From contig CASFVA010000007.1 of assembly GCA_949298075.1 (NCBI GenBank), positions 28,281-92,280 of the forward strand: 64,000 bases of DNA, given 5' to 3'. Shown here piece by piece: positions 25,664 through 34,385 of the stretch. Within the stretch, counting starts at the first letter, position 1. The number at the start of each line of letters is the position of its first letter. The notes under the pieces were generated by a model. That model was not told the DNA's origin, ran no database searches, and saw only the letters and a program-made list of their open reading frames with translations. The translations under genes and the position numbers were made by a program. This DNA is from an uncultured Lentisphaeria bacterium (lineage in GTDB: Bacteria > Verrucomicrobiota > Lentisphaeria > Victivallales > Victivallaceae).

Positions 25664-27361
25664 TCACTGTCCGTCCGGTCCGATGGCGGACTTTTTCAGT
25701 TCGTCAAGCACAAACTGCACCGCCGAAGGTTTTCCGGCTGGCGGAACCGGCAGGCGGCTGATTTTTTCGATCGCGTCAAAGAGTCGGAAACAGCTTTCCC
25801 GATAGTCCAGACCGCCGATTTCGGAAATCAGACGGATACCGCGATCCATAAGTTTTTTGTTGGTGACGTCGACCCAGCTCATCCAGTTGCCGGTGACGCG
25901 GCCGAGCACCACCATGATTCCGGTCGAGGCGGTGTTCAACACCAGCTTGACCGCCAGATGGTGCATGATCAGCAGCGGAGTTTCAGCTCCGGAATACTCC
26001 ACCTTGAAATCGGCGGCGGCGGCGCCTCCGACCGCCAGACGGCGGACGAAGCGGAAGCCGGTGGCCGATTTCTCGAAGGCCCGCTCCAGTTCCGGAGCGC
26101 CGTCGGCTCCGACCGTCACCAGCACTGCGGCGTCGCGTCCGGTGGCGCAACGTTCTTCCGGGGATTCCCGGCCGACTTCGAATTTCAGGAGTTCGGCGGC
26201 TGAAATCAGCGGCGGATTCGTCTCAATGTTCGGCGGAGCCCCCATTGCCCGGTAATCCTGCGGCGTCCATTCCAGGCAGCGCAACGGGCGGTGCATGCCG
26301 TGTTTCCAGACTTCCGGAGTCGACCGCAGCGGATTTTTGACGAACGCCCAGGGGGCCGGTGAAGTGCGGTCGTCGCTTTTGCGGAACGGCGGCAGCATGA
26401 AAGTCGGGGAACGTTCGGTAGTGTCGGTGAAAATATCCAGCAGAAAATCGTCTGCGAAATAGGTGACAAGTCCGCCGTCGCGGTAGACTCCGGCTTCAAA
26501 ATCGATGTAGGCGGCAATGGCCGGCGCTGCCGTTTCCAGCTGGTCGAGCAGCGCTCTGAAGGCCGCGGCGTAGTCGGGAACCGGGACGCCGAGCAGACCG
26601 CACATGATGCTCTCCAGCGCGGCTCCGGCCACGAGTTGCTCCGAGGTGGTGGCCTGCATCCGGGTCGAGCCGGACAGAGCCATCGGTCCGCAGTGCAGAT
26701 CCAGCACCGTGACTGCCGGATTGCAAATGGCCTGCCGGGAACGTTCCAGGTGTTCGGCCAGCAGTTCGGCCGGATTGTTGAACATCAGAAACACTCTGGC
26801 TTTGCGGCGCAAAGCTTCGTCAACCGTGCCGAGCACTGAGGAGGTTTCGCCGCCTTCGGTGATGGCGACCAGCATGTCATCCGCCGTCAGGTTGAGTTCG
26901 CGCACCTGCTGCCGGCCGAATTCCTGATAATCTTCGAAAAATTCCACAGACCGCACGAGCGCATAATCGCCGCCGGTCATGATGCTGGCAACCTGGTCCG
27001 CGTAAGGGGAGGCGGCGGCGTTTTTGCTGCAGCAGTCGCGCCACATGCACTCGAGCAGAATGCTGAGGCGTCCGGTGGCGCCGCAGCCGGAGAAGACGAT
27101 CCGGCCTCCGGCGGCAACGGTCCGGCGTCCGGCTTCGACCAGGCGGTGGAATCCGGCGCTCCGGAATATGCGTTCCGCCATATCCAGCACATTGCGGTCG
27201 ACCCGCTGAAGGCAGCGGACGCCTTGTTCGCTGCCCGCCGCGAATTCACGATCAAGGTTCCGGGTCAGCGGATTGGATTGTTCCGTCGGCAGAAATCCGA
27301 GATGAAACTGTTTTTCATTTTCAATGAAACTCGATGCCAGAAGATTGGATTGACTGCTCAT
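25664..27361 (-). CDS. MurQ/GckR-like double SIS-domain protein
   Basis: This is a 565-residue protein, about twice the size of bacterial MurQ (about 300). The N-terminal half is MurQ-like: GRIVFSGCGATGRLSILLE, then AITEGGETSSVLGTVDEAL and ALSGSTRMQATTSEQL. The late stretch KLVLNTASTGIMVVLGRVTG and MSWVDVTNKKLMDRGIRLI also matches MurQ. MurQ cleaves the lactyl ether of N-acetylmuramic acid 6-phosphate; the larger two-SIS architecture resembles glucokinase regulatory protein. I started it at ATG 27361 (AGGTG upstream); the frame continues to 27433 without a better signal. As first gene of the MurQ-like/URO-D/GH29 group it may be an etherase or a sugar-phosphate-sensing protein; neither can be decided here. 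Confidence 0.82.
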   Translation of the reverse strand: MSSQSNLLASSFIENEKQFHLGFLPTEQSNPLTRNLDREFAAGSEQGVRCLQRVDRNVLDMAERIFRSAGFHRLVEAGRRTVAAGGRIVFSGCGATGRLSILLECMWRDCCSKNAAASPYADQVASIMTGGDYALVRSVEFFEDYQEFGRQQVRELNLTADDMLVAITEGGETSSVLGTVDEALRRKARVFLMFNNPAELLAEHLERSRQAICNPAVTVLDLHCGPMALSGSTRMQATTSEQLVAGAALESIMCGLLGVPVPDYAAAFRALLDQLETAAPAIAAYIDFEAGVYRDGGLVTYFADDFLLDIFTDTTERSPTFMLPPFRKSDDRTSPAPWAFVKNPLRSTPEVWKHGMHRPLRCLEWTPQDYRAMGAPPNIETNPPLISAAELLKFEVGRESPEERCATGRDAAVLVTVGADGAPELERAFEKSATGFRFVRRLAVGGAAAADFKVEYSGAETPLLIMHHLAVKLVLNTASTGIMVVLGRVTGNWMSWVDVTNKKLMDRGIRLISEIGGLDYRESCFRLFDAIEKISRLPVPPAGKPSAVQFVLDELKKSAIGPDGQ

Positions 27362-27546
27362 TACCACACCTAATTCAGACTTGACTGCGGTCGACCGGTT
27401 CGACGTTGATGGCATGCCGCAGCGGCATTGCATCGCGGGATGCCGAATATTACATTAACGTAACATACAATTTGTGCAAGTCAAATCGCGGTCATGAGGA
27501 TTTTGCGGTTTTCTGCGCCGGCGCCGGCCGGGACGGCGGTTCCCGG

Positions 27547-28491
27547 TCACCTTGACACACTGTAGGCTGAGACAAAAGTCCGGGACTCCCCCGCATTGAG
27601 AGCGGCAAAACCGCTGACCGCCGGCGGCAATTGCAGATTCGGCGCATTGGTCATCCAGCTCATGGGTTCGATGCAGAAGAATTCCCGCCCGCCGCCGCCG
27701 TTCCAGCAGGCGAGATGGCGGTATTGGAGATCAAAGCGGTAACTGATGCGCCAGCCTCGCCGGAGAACCACCGCCGCATGACCGGTGCCAAGCGGAAAAT
27801 GGCAGGCGATCGCCCGGGAATGCGCGGGAATACGGCCGTCCAGCAGGTCCAGCTCGTCCGGAGCCCACGGCCGCCGGCCGCCGGTGGGAAGGCGGCGGAC
27901 CGGATGCACCTCCCAGCAGCTGTCCTGATGAGGCACCTGCACGGTGGCGGATTCCTCCGGCGGCAGCAAAAAGGTGGTGTGAAAGCCGACCCCCAGCGGC
28001 ATGGCTCCGGAACCGCGGTTTTCCACTGTAAGGGTGTGTTCCAGCGTCTCCGGGGCCAGCCGGTAGCGCATTTCCAGATGGAATTCGTACGGCCAGCCGG
28101 CGAATTCAGGTTCGCCGCGGGTGAAATCGCAAGCAAGGGTGACCGTGTCGCCGCTCATGGCGTCCAGCCGCCAGGGGCGCCCCAGCATCAGGCCGTGCAG
28201 GTGGGAGCCGGTCGCCGGTTCGTTGACCGGCAGCCGGCAGAGCCGCCCGTTGAAGCGGAAGCAGCCGTCGGCAATCCGATTGGGGGGCAGCAGCAGCGGT
28301 GTGCCGTGGCACTGCGGATTCGTCCGGAGTTCTGCGGAGTTCCGGGGCGGACGCAGTATTTCCAGGCCGCTCGGGCGGTGGAGCAGCCCGATCAGATTGC
28401 CGCCCGAGGCGGGAGCCAGAGTGGCGCGCCAGCAGTCCGAGGTCAGCTCCAGCAGTTCCAGGTCGTCGAGTTGGCGCCGCCGTTCCTGCAT
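27547..28491 (-). CDS. Aldose 1-epimerase family protein
   Basis: This is a 314-residue galactose-mutarotase-like protein. It has the beta-sandwich start APASGGNLIGLLHR, HLHGLMLGRPWRL (catalytic-type His region), VGFHTTFLLPPE (second conserved His) and a late EPMSWMTNAPN with the catalytic-type Glu. It interconverts alpha and beta anomers of a free sugar. The ATG at 28491 overlaps the TGA of the DUF1116 gene (TGATG), a normal sign of coupled translation. A role preparing the right anomer for a dehydrogenase fits the shared operator with the SDR operon. Confidence 0.85.
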   Translation of the reverse strand: MQERRRQLDDLELLELTSDCWRATLAPASGGNLIGLLHRPSGLEILRPPRNSAELRTNPQCHGTPLLLPPNRIADGCFRFNGRLCRLPVNEPATGSHLHGLMLGRPWRLDAMSGDTVTLACDFTRGEPEFAGWPYEFHLEMRYRLAPETLEHTLTVENRGSGAMPLGVGFHTTFLLPPEESATVQVPHQDSCWEVHPVRRLPTGGRRPWAPDELDLLDGRIPAHSRAIACHFPLGTGHAAVVLRRGWRISYRFDLQYRHLACWNGGGGREFFCIEPMSWMTNAPNLQLPPAVSGFAALNAGESRTFVSAYSVSR

Positions 28492-29708
28492 CAGCCGAGC
28501 GCCCGTTCGAAACACGCCGGCGGAGTTCTGGCCCAGCCCACGCCGATCTGTCCGCCGGTCGTCCGGGAGAGAATGCCGCCGTGCATTTTCGGAGTGGTCC
28601 GGTGCGCCACGGCCAGTTCAGCTGAAATACCCGCCGGCGCTCCCCCCTCGGGCAGCTGCGGAATAACGAATCGGGGATTGCGTCCCAGGCAGATGGTCGC
28701 CATCTCGGCGCACTGCCGGATTCCGTCATCCGGAGTTTCGCCGCGTTCGCGCAGCAGAGCCGGACTGGCCGCCGCGGCCAGTCCGCCGAGTCCCCAGGCT
28801 TCGACATTGCTGCTGTCGCCGAGCCAGGGCGCCGCGTCCGTCAGCGAGTCCGTCGGCGAGAAGCAGCGGCCGCTGAAGGTCGGGGCCGGAGCGGTGAACC
28901 ACTCTTCGCCGCGTCCGCTGATCTTGATGCCAAATTCGCATCCGTTGCCGCACATCGCCGTCACCAGTGTGGAACCGGTTATTCCGGACGCGGATTTCAG
29001 CGCCGCGACTGCCGAGGCACATCCGACATGATGCACGAAGCGGCGGCAGGAGTTGAGCCAGCTCAGCAGCGCCAGCCGGTCGGCATCGCTCAAATCCGCC
29101 GCCAGCGCCGGTTCGATCAGTTTGGAAATGAAAAGCTTGTCGGTGGCGGTCTGCCGGGTGTGTTCCTCATCGCCCATCAGCAGTCCGGCGGCGAAAAGTT
29201 CAGCCACGTCGATGCCGCCGGCCTGTTTCAGCACGAGGTCGAGCCGGGGGGCGATGAAGTCGGCGATGAATTTGAGATTGGTCAGTACCGCCGGAGTGCA
29301 GACTCCCCAGCCGCCGAGTCCGCCGCCCTGTTCTCCCTCGATCGGCGCGGCGAAACCCGGCGTTCCGGAATTTTCCTCGCGCACCGCCAGCACCGTCATG
29401 GAATAAGAGGTGATGCCCGCGCCGGGACCGCCGGAATGGAAATCGTTGGCGCAGCCGAGTTCGATTTCGCCGGACTCAATTTTGGCCGCGGTTTCGGCGT
29501 CGTCGCGGGCGAGGCCTTCGAACCGGGCCGCTCCGGCAATTCCCATGCGGTGGGGGCCGCGCATATCCCGGTATGCCACCGGCGGGCCGGAGTGCAGGAT
29601 CAGGTTTTTTCTGAATCCCGGAATCAGTTTCCCGGCAGGGCCGCAGCCGATGAGTCGGGGCCGCGCTTCGATCAGGCGTTGCAGGGCGGTTTGGTCGGCG
29701 GAAATCAT
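28491..29708 (-). CDS. DUF1116 protein (YlbE/AllG-like), orphan
   Basis: This is a 405-residue protein of the DUF1116 family. Typical blocks are ARPRLIGCGPAGKLIPG, LHSGPPVAYRDMRGPHRMG, GCANDFHSGGPGAGITSYSM, CGNGCEFGIKISGRG and WARTPPACFE. In E. coli the family member YlbE (AllG) works with FdrA and YlbF in oxamate carbamoyltransferase. None of those partners is present here; instead the gene is coupled to an aldose 1-epimerase and lies behind an operator shared with the SDR/IlvD operon. Its reaction in a sugar pathway is not known to me. GGAGC precedes ATG 29708. Confidence 0.82.
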   Translation of the reverse strand: MISADQTALQRLIEARPRLIGCGPAGKLIPGFRKNLILHSGPPVAYRDMRGPHRMGIAGAARFEGLARDDAETAAKIESGEIELGCANDFHSGGPGAGITSYSMTVLAVREENSGTPGFAAPIEGEQGGGLGGWGVCTPAVLTNLKFIADFIAPRLDLVLKQAGGIDVAELFAAGLLMGDEEHTRQTATDKLFISKLIEPALAADLSDADRLALLSWLNSCRRFVHHVGCASAVAALKSASGITGSTLVTAMCGNGCEFGIKISGRGEEWFTAPAPTFSGRCFSPTDSLTDAAPWLGDSSNVEAWGLGGLAAAASPALLRERGETPDDGIRQCAEMATICLGRNPRFVIPQLPEGGAPAGISAELAVAHRTTPKMHGGILSRTTGGQIGVGWARTPPACFERALG

Positions 29709-29726
29709 GGGTTGCTCCTGAATTAA

Positions 29727-29772
29727 TTATATCAAATCTGATATAATATAGCGCTCTGATTGGGGAAATCAA
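29727..29772 (-). promoter_or_regulatory. Promoter of the DUF1116 operon with a perfect TTATATCA-N4-TGATATAA operator
   Basis: On the minus strand TTGATT (29772-29767) and TATATT (29750-29745) are 16 bases apart. The inverted repeat has arms 29727-29734 and 29739-29746 and centre AATC, overlapping the end of the -10. Arms, spacing and position relative to the promoter are the same as at 22204-22250. Confidence 0.8.
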
Positions 29773-29853
29773 GTTCCCCAAGTGAAAAAAACGGATCTCC
29801 GCTCCGGCCTCCGGGAATGACGAGGCCCGCGTCATTCCGATGCCTGCCGCGGA

Positions 29854-32800
29854 TCAGAGAGTGAGCACCACTTCGTCGGGAGAGAAAGGCAGCGGCGCCG
29901 CCTCGTCCAGCAGCTCGTCGATTGCGGTCCGGTAGGCCTTGATTTCGGCCCCGGAACGGGTGAAGTCCATCTGGTTGCGGACCACTTTCTCCGGAATCTG
30001 CAGCACCGCCCCGGCGCGGCGCGCGAAATCCGGCGGCCACGCCTCAGGGCGTTTTTCCGCTTCTCCGGCCGCCCGCTCCAGCAGCCGGTAGGCGGCCAGA
30101 TCTTCAAAGCCGTCGCGCATGTTTTCCAGCGGAAAGGAGGCCAGCGGCCTGGCGCCCGGACCGGCATAGACAAGGCAGCCGTCGCCGTTCAGGCTGGCAA
30201 AGCTGTTGGGATTCCACTTCAGAAAGGGGTCGGGGTCAGTCAGCGGCTCATTGTCTCCCCACAGGTTGACGGCGTAGTACAAATAGCCGTCCGGACGGAG
30301 CTTGGCGGCCATGAAGCCGTGCATGATCCGCTGATCGATTGCGTCGGACTCCACCCAGACGTTCGGATAGGGCCGGCTTGCCGACGGACTCAGGTACCAC
30401 CAGACTTTGCGCCCCTGCCGCCGCGCTTTCGCGGCCTGTCCGGCATCGTAGAAATTGATGACCGGACACCAGATGTCAACATTTCTGAACAGTTCGCGCA
30501 GTCCGTAGGCCGGGTCGTGGGTGGTGGTCATGACTTTCAGCCCGGGAAATTCCCGATGAATGGCGTCGGCGCAGCGTCCCAGCGCCGACCACTTTTCCCG
30601 GGGAGATTCATCGAAACCGTAGACATAAGCGGTGTCGAGCAGGCCGAGCTCCCTGGCGCGGAGGTAATGCGGTCGGATTCGATCCACCGCTTCCCGGACG
30701 TAACCGTCAATGGTCTTGGACTTCATCATCTGCTCGAAGGAGCAAAGATTGAAAGCCGCGTGTCTGCCCTGTGCCTTGAGGTGCTGCATCATCTCGAAAT
30801 CCGGTCCCGAGGGTCGGTAAATGCCGTCCGGTTCCACCCCGAAATCCGCCATGAAATCGGCATACTCCAGCCGCAGGCGTTTCCAGTTGACGCCCAGCCG
30901 TCCGGCCATCTGCCGCATGTCGTCGCCGTTGGAAGTCGCTGTCGGCATGATTGGCCGGATCGGCAGCTCGTAACGGCGGACCCGCAGCCGCAGAGCGAGG
31001 CTGCCGATGACGTTGCCGGCGGAAAGAATTTCAATCCGCCCGCGGTAGAGACCGGGCTCCTGACTGCGCGGCGCCCGGAAGCGCAGATAGAAGGCCTGCA
31101 GCACATGGGGATTGACGTCCAGGGTATCGAAAAAATCCAGAAAAACATGGGGATAATAACCGACATACGGCACCGGATAAGACGGCCGGATCGTGGTTTT
31201 CAGTGAGCCGACCACCAGGGTTTGCACCGATTCGGCGGGGAACTCCGTTCCCTGATCGTTTTTCAACGGGCCGATCCGCACGGTGACCTGACTGAGCTTG
31301 CGGTCGCCGGCCAGTACGAAAATCTGTACGCCCTCTTTTTCCCCGCGGGCCAGGCTGAGTCCGGTTTCTCCGGTGACGTTCAACTTGAACGGCACCTCCA
31401 CCGGCGGCAGTTTGACCATGGCCGAATCCGCGCCGAAAGCGAAGGAACCGTCGGTAAGTTTCCGGCGTTCAGCTTCGGCCCGGGCGGTCAGTTCGGCGTT
31501 GACCCGGCGGATGCGGTGAGGCAGGTGGTCGCAGATTTTCCGGAGTTCCAGGAATTTTTCGAGCGTCAGCTGCCGGTCGTTCAGTGCCGCAGTCAATGTT
31601 TCCAGTTCCCGTTCCAGCTCCGCCAGTCGGGTGCGCGATTCCCGGCCCCAGGCGGTGTCGGCGGCGAATTTCAGTTTCTCATCGGAAATCAGCTTGCGCA
31701 TTTCCCGGTCGGAAAAACCGCTGTGCCGCTGGTTGAGCCGCAGAATTTCCTGCTCAAGTTCGGGCGGAACCGGCCGGGAAACGCCGCTGGGTTTGAGCAG
31801 ATGAAAGTTGTCGAAGTACAGTTCGCAGTCAATCTGCTGCGGCTTGTAAACGATGAAGTGGAGCATGCGGATGTCGGACAGATCGATTTTTTCCGCCGCC
31901 CGCGAGAGCGGAATGACCACCCGCTGGAGGGAATAGGCCTTGAAATTGAAGCCATCGCTCCGATAGCCGGAACGGAACGGGGTTTTGCCATCGGTGAGGA
32001 AGAATCGGATGTGGTGCCGTTTTCCGGTCGGATTGACCACGTCGAAGACCAGCCAGTCGTAACCGGTCCAGTTTTTCCGCTCGAATGAGGGGAACATGCG
32101 CAGTGCCCGCCACTCATTGGCGCCGTCAACGTGCACCGGACTGCGATAATGCAGCGCGTATTCTCCGTCGGTGGCGTAACGTTTTTCCCGGCTGAACTCC
32201 CCCGGTCTGATCAGCTGAAAATCCCGGAGTTCATCCGGTGTTTCGAAGCTGTAGAGTTCCGCCCGGCTCTGAGGCGGACGCATTCCTTCGCGATAAGTGC
32301 CACCGGGGAGCTTATTCAGCAGTTCCGGGTTGACCTCCGGCAGCGTTTCCCCCCGCCCGGTCAGCCGGAAGTTGTCAAATGCCAGATCCGCGCCGCGCCC
32401 GGCTTCGGGCAGGCAGAGGGAGATGCTGTTCACCCGGGACAAATCGATCTTCCGCCCGGCTTCGGCCAGATCAACGCAAACCGTGGTATGAGTGCCGGGC
32501 TGCAGGTAGATCACCCGGTGGGTGTAACCCCGGTTGAAGGCCTGGCCCTCCGACGCCAGAAACAGCAGAACCTGCTGTTCATTCTCAGTCGGATTTACCG
32601 CGTCGAAGACCAGATATTCTGCATTTTTCCAGTTGCCAAGCCCGGGCGGCACCGTAATTCCGAGGCCGGGCCAGTTCTGTTTCGACTGGGGCATGACCCG
32701 CATCCGGGCGTGAAACCGGCCTTCGGAAGGAAAGCTCCCGCCGACCAGTCCGGGTTCGACCGGTCCCCGGCTCGACACCATGTCCTGTTCTGCCCGGGAC

Positions 32801-32880
32801 TCGAAAGTGTTGATGCTCGTCGTCCCCATGGCCGCAAGCGGCAGGGCGAGGGCACCGATGAAGAGACTTGCTGCTTTCAT
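29854..32880 (-). CDS. Secreted DUF4091-type putative glycoside hydrolase with two N-terminal beta-domains
   Basis: This is an exported protein of about 1008 residues. A signal peptide (KAASLFIGALALPLAAMG) is followed by two similar carbohydrate-binding-like modules. Both carry the same phrase (YLVFDAVNPTENEQQVLLFL near 90-110, WLVFDVVNPTGKRHHIRFFL near 280-300) and end in a YFDNFHLL or AFDNFRLT strand. A helical linker (about 390-470) leads to a beta-sandwich and the C-terminal DUF4091 barrel region (VYGFDESPREKWSAL, TTTHDPAYGLRELF, WYLSPSASRPYPNVWVE). I used the second ATG of ATGATG, seven bases after AGGAG. A GntR-LacI regulator gene lies 94 bases upstream on the same strand. Substrate unknown. 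Confidence 0.82.
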   Translation of the reverse strand: MKAASLFIGALALPLAAMGTTSINTFESRAEQDMVSSRGPVEPGLVGGSFPSEGRFHARMRVMPQSKQNWPGLGITVPPGLGNWKNAEYLVFDAVNPTENEQQVLLFLASEGQAFNRGYTHRVIYLQPGTHTTVCVDLAEAGRKIDLSRVNSISLCLPEAGRGADLAFDNFRLTGRGETLPEVNPELLNKLPGGTYREGMRPPQSRAELYSFETPDELRDFQLIRPGEFSREKRYATDGEYALHYRSPVHVDGANEWRALRMFPSFERKNWTGYDWLVFDVVNPTGKRHHIRFFLTDGKTPFRSGYRSDGFNFKAYSLQRVVIPLSRAAEKIDLSDIRMLHFIVYKPQQIDCELYFDNFHLLKPSGVSRPVPPELEQEILRLNQRHSGFSDREMRKLISDEKLKFAADTAWGRESRTRLAELERELETLTAALNDRQLTLEKFLELRKICDHLPHRIRRVNAELTARAEAERRKLTDGSFAFGADSAMVKLPPVEVPFKLNVTGETGLSLARGEKEGVQIFVLAGDRKLSQVTVRIGPLKNDQGTEFPAESVQTLVVGSLKTTIRPSYPVPYVGYYPHVFLDFFDTLDVNPHVLQAFYLRFRAPRSQEPGLYRGRIEILSAGNVIGSLALRLRVRRYELPIRPIMPTATSNGDDMRQMAGRLGVNWKRLRLEYADFMADFGVEPDGIYRPSGPDFEMMQHLKAQGRHAAFNLCSFEQMMKSKTIDGYVREAVDRIRPHYLRARELGLLDTAYVYGFDESPREKWSALGRCADAIHREFPGLKVMTTTHDPAYGLRELFRNVDIWCPVINFYDAGQAAKARRQGRKVWWYLSPSASRPYPNVWVESDAIDQRIMHGFMAAKLRPDGYLYYAVNLWGDNEPLTDPDPFLKWNPNSFASLNGDGCLVYAGPGARPLASFPLENMRDGFEDLAAYRLLERAAGEAEKRPEAWPPDFARRAGAVLQIPEKVVRNQMDFTRSGAEIKAYRTAIDELLDEAAPLPFSPDEVVLTL

Positions 32881-32974
32881 CATCTTCTCCTGTTTGGTGG
32901 ATTTCAGCCTGCCGGCCGCGGCACATCAGGCAGAATGAGGCGCCGCAACCGGAACAGCAGGCCGGATATACGAT

Positions 32975-34036
32975 TTACGGCGCGGGAATGGATTCCCGCT
33001 CGATCCAGGCCGGCGCGATTTCCCGGGCCGGAAGCGGAGTGTCGGAGTTGCGGATCAGGGTCCGCAGCATCTCGCATGCACAGCGGGCGATGGCATCACG
33101 GGGGATGTAGGTGCCGGAAAGTCTGGGGCGCAGCACCGTATTGCTCTCCAGCCCGTCGATACCGACGACCGCGATGTCGCGTCCGACCCGCAGGCCGCGC
33201 TCTTCGCATACGCCGTACAAATCGGCGGCGAAAGCGTCGCCCGCGATCAGGGCGCTGATTTTTTCGCCGCTGTCAAACATTTCGCGCAGCGCTTCGCAGC
33301 TGCTCTGGGCGGTGAAGCCGGCAAACCGCACCAGTCCGGCGTGCTGCGGCAGGCGGCGTTTCATGCATTCCTCATAAAAGTATTTTTCGCGTTCGTACAA
33401 ATCCCGGGAGAAATGTTCGACATCCGCGTGATGCAGGAAGGCGATGTCCCGGCAGCCGGCAGCGGTCAGCCGGTCAAAAATCAGGCGGATGATGGTGCGG
33501 TTGTCGATGTAGATGCTGTTGGGCAGTTTCCGCATGATGTCGGGAGAAACCGCCACGTGGGCAATGCCGTTGCGCCTGAAGTAGTGGTAGAACTCGGGAT
33601 TGTCCATGAAGACGCTCAGCACCGCCTGTCGTCGGAGTTTTCTCAGCGTTTCCTCGGCGTCGTGCAGTGAACCGCCGCAGGGGAAGATCGACACGGTAGC
33701 GCCCACTCCCTCTTCTCCCAGTTCCAGCGAGAGGTAATGGATCAGGTCGCGGACATAACCGGAGGCGTTAAGGCTTCTTTCCGTACCGAAGTAAAGGATG
33801 TCCACCACCGGGGGCAGCGAGGCGGTGGCCGCCGCTTTTTCAGTGGTATAGATGCCGCTGCCGTGAATGATGCGGACCTTTTCCGCTTTTTCCAGTTCCG
33901 CGAATACGCGGTTGAGGGTGGTCAGGCTCACTTCGAGTTCAGTTTTCAGCGTCCGCAGCGGCGGGAGCTTTGCTCCCGGGGGCAGTTCGGCAATCATGGT
34001 ATTGAGTTTCTGGAGGGTCTGTTCACTCTTTTTCAT
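32975..34036 (-). CDS. GntR-LacI hybrid transcriptional regulator (AraR-like)
   Basis: This is a 353-residue regulator combining a GntR winged helix with a LacI-type effector domain, the architecture of B. subtilis AraR. The winged helix (about 10-65) reads LPPGAKLPPLRTLKTELEVS then TTLNRVFAELEKAEKVRI. The effector half contains AVVGIDGLESNTVLRPRLSG and YIPRDAIARCACEMLRTLI. It is upstream of the DUF4091 gene and divergent from the pseudopilin-Gfo-sialidase operon. Copies of ATAACAATT in its leader and in the divergent promoter region are candidate operators. Confidence 0.92.
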   Translation of the reverse strand: MKKSEQTLQKLNTMIAELPPGAKLPPLRTLKTELEVSLTTLNRVFAELEKAEKVRIIHGSGIYTTEKAAATASLPPVVDILYFGTERSLNASGYVRDLIHYLSLELGEEGVGATVSIFPCGGSLHDAEETLRKLRRQAVLSVFMDNPEFYHYFRRNGIAHVAVSPDIMRKLPNSIYIDNRTIIRLIFDRLTAAGCRDIAFLHHADVEHFSRDLYEREKYFYEECMKRRLPQHAGLVRFAGFTAQSSCEALREMFDSGEKISALIAGDAFAADLYGVCEERGLRVGRDIAVVGIDGLESNTVLRPRLSGTYIPRDAIARCACEMLRTLIRNSDTPLPAREIAPAWIERESIPAP

Positions 34037-34067
34037 CGTTCTCCACGCCGGCTGAAATTAAAATAGA

Positions 34068-34331
34068 ATAACAATTGATGATGTGTTCTCTTTTTATCAT
34101 ACCCGAAGAGTGTCGATTTGTCAAGAGCATTTTTCAGAAAATTGTTTTTTTTCTTACAATTCCGCTTGAAATAAAATAATATCACTTTGAGAACGCTCCT
34201 GGAAAATTTTGTTTTTTTTTCAAAATCTCCATTGACAATCCAATTTCCAGCAGTATAATATGAATAAAGTTCCAAAATTGAATCCAGTGATTTGTAATTG
34301 TTATTAAAATAATGAAAAAGTGATAACAATT
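34068..34331. promoter_or_regulatory. Two divergent promoters with three ATAACAATT repeats
   Basis: This 349-base gene-free, A/T-rich region (34037-34385) holds regulatory signals. The minus-strand promoter TTGACA (34124-34119), 17 bases, TATGAT (34101-34096) serves the GntR-LacI gene. The plus-strand promoter TTGACA (34232-34237), 16 bases, TATAAT (34254-34259) serves the pseudopilin operon and leaves a leader of about 120 bases. The nonamer ATAACAATT occurs at 34068-34076 and 34323-34331, and inverted at 34296-34304. The last two form an inverted repeat downstream of the plus promoter. It matches no coding feature. Confidence 0.7.
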
Positions 34332-34385
34332 TTGCGGTGCAACCTTTTTCCCCGGTCATTCTCAACTTAGGAGACATCACGAAGG

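Noticed and set aside
24569..26203. 544-residue plus-strand frame across two minus-strand genes
   Set aside because: It crosses the URO-D and MurQ-like genes and the gap between them, has no domain, and reads like reverse-frame sequence of high-GC genes.
27631..29031. 466-residue plus-strand frame opposite the epimerase and DUF1116 genes
   Set aside because: It crosses the junction of two well-supported minus-strand genes and has no recognisable domain.
29854..32880. Recent internal duplication in the DUF4091 protein
   Set aside because: The two N-terminal modules share phrases such as VFDxVNPT but differ widely otherwise, so they are an old tandem domain pair and not a recent repeat.
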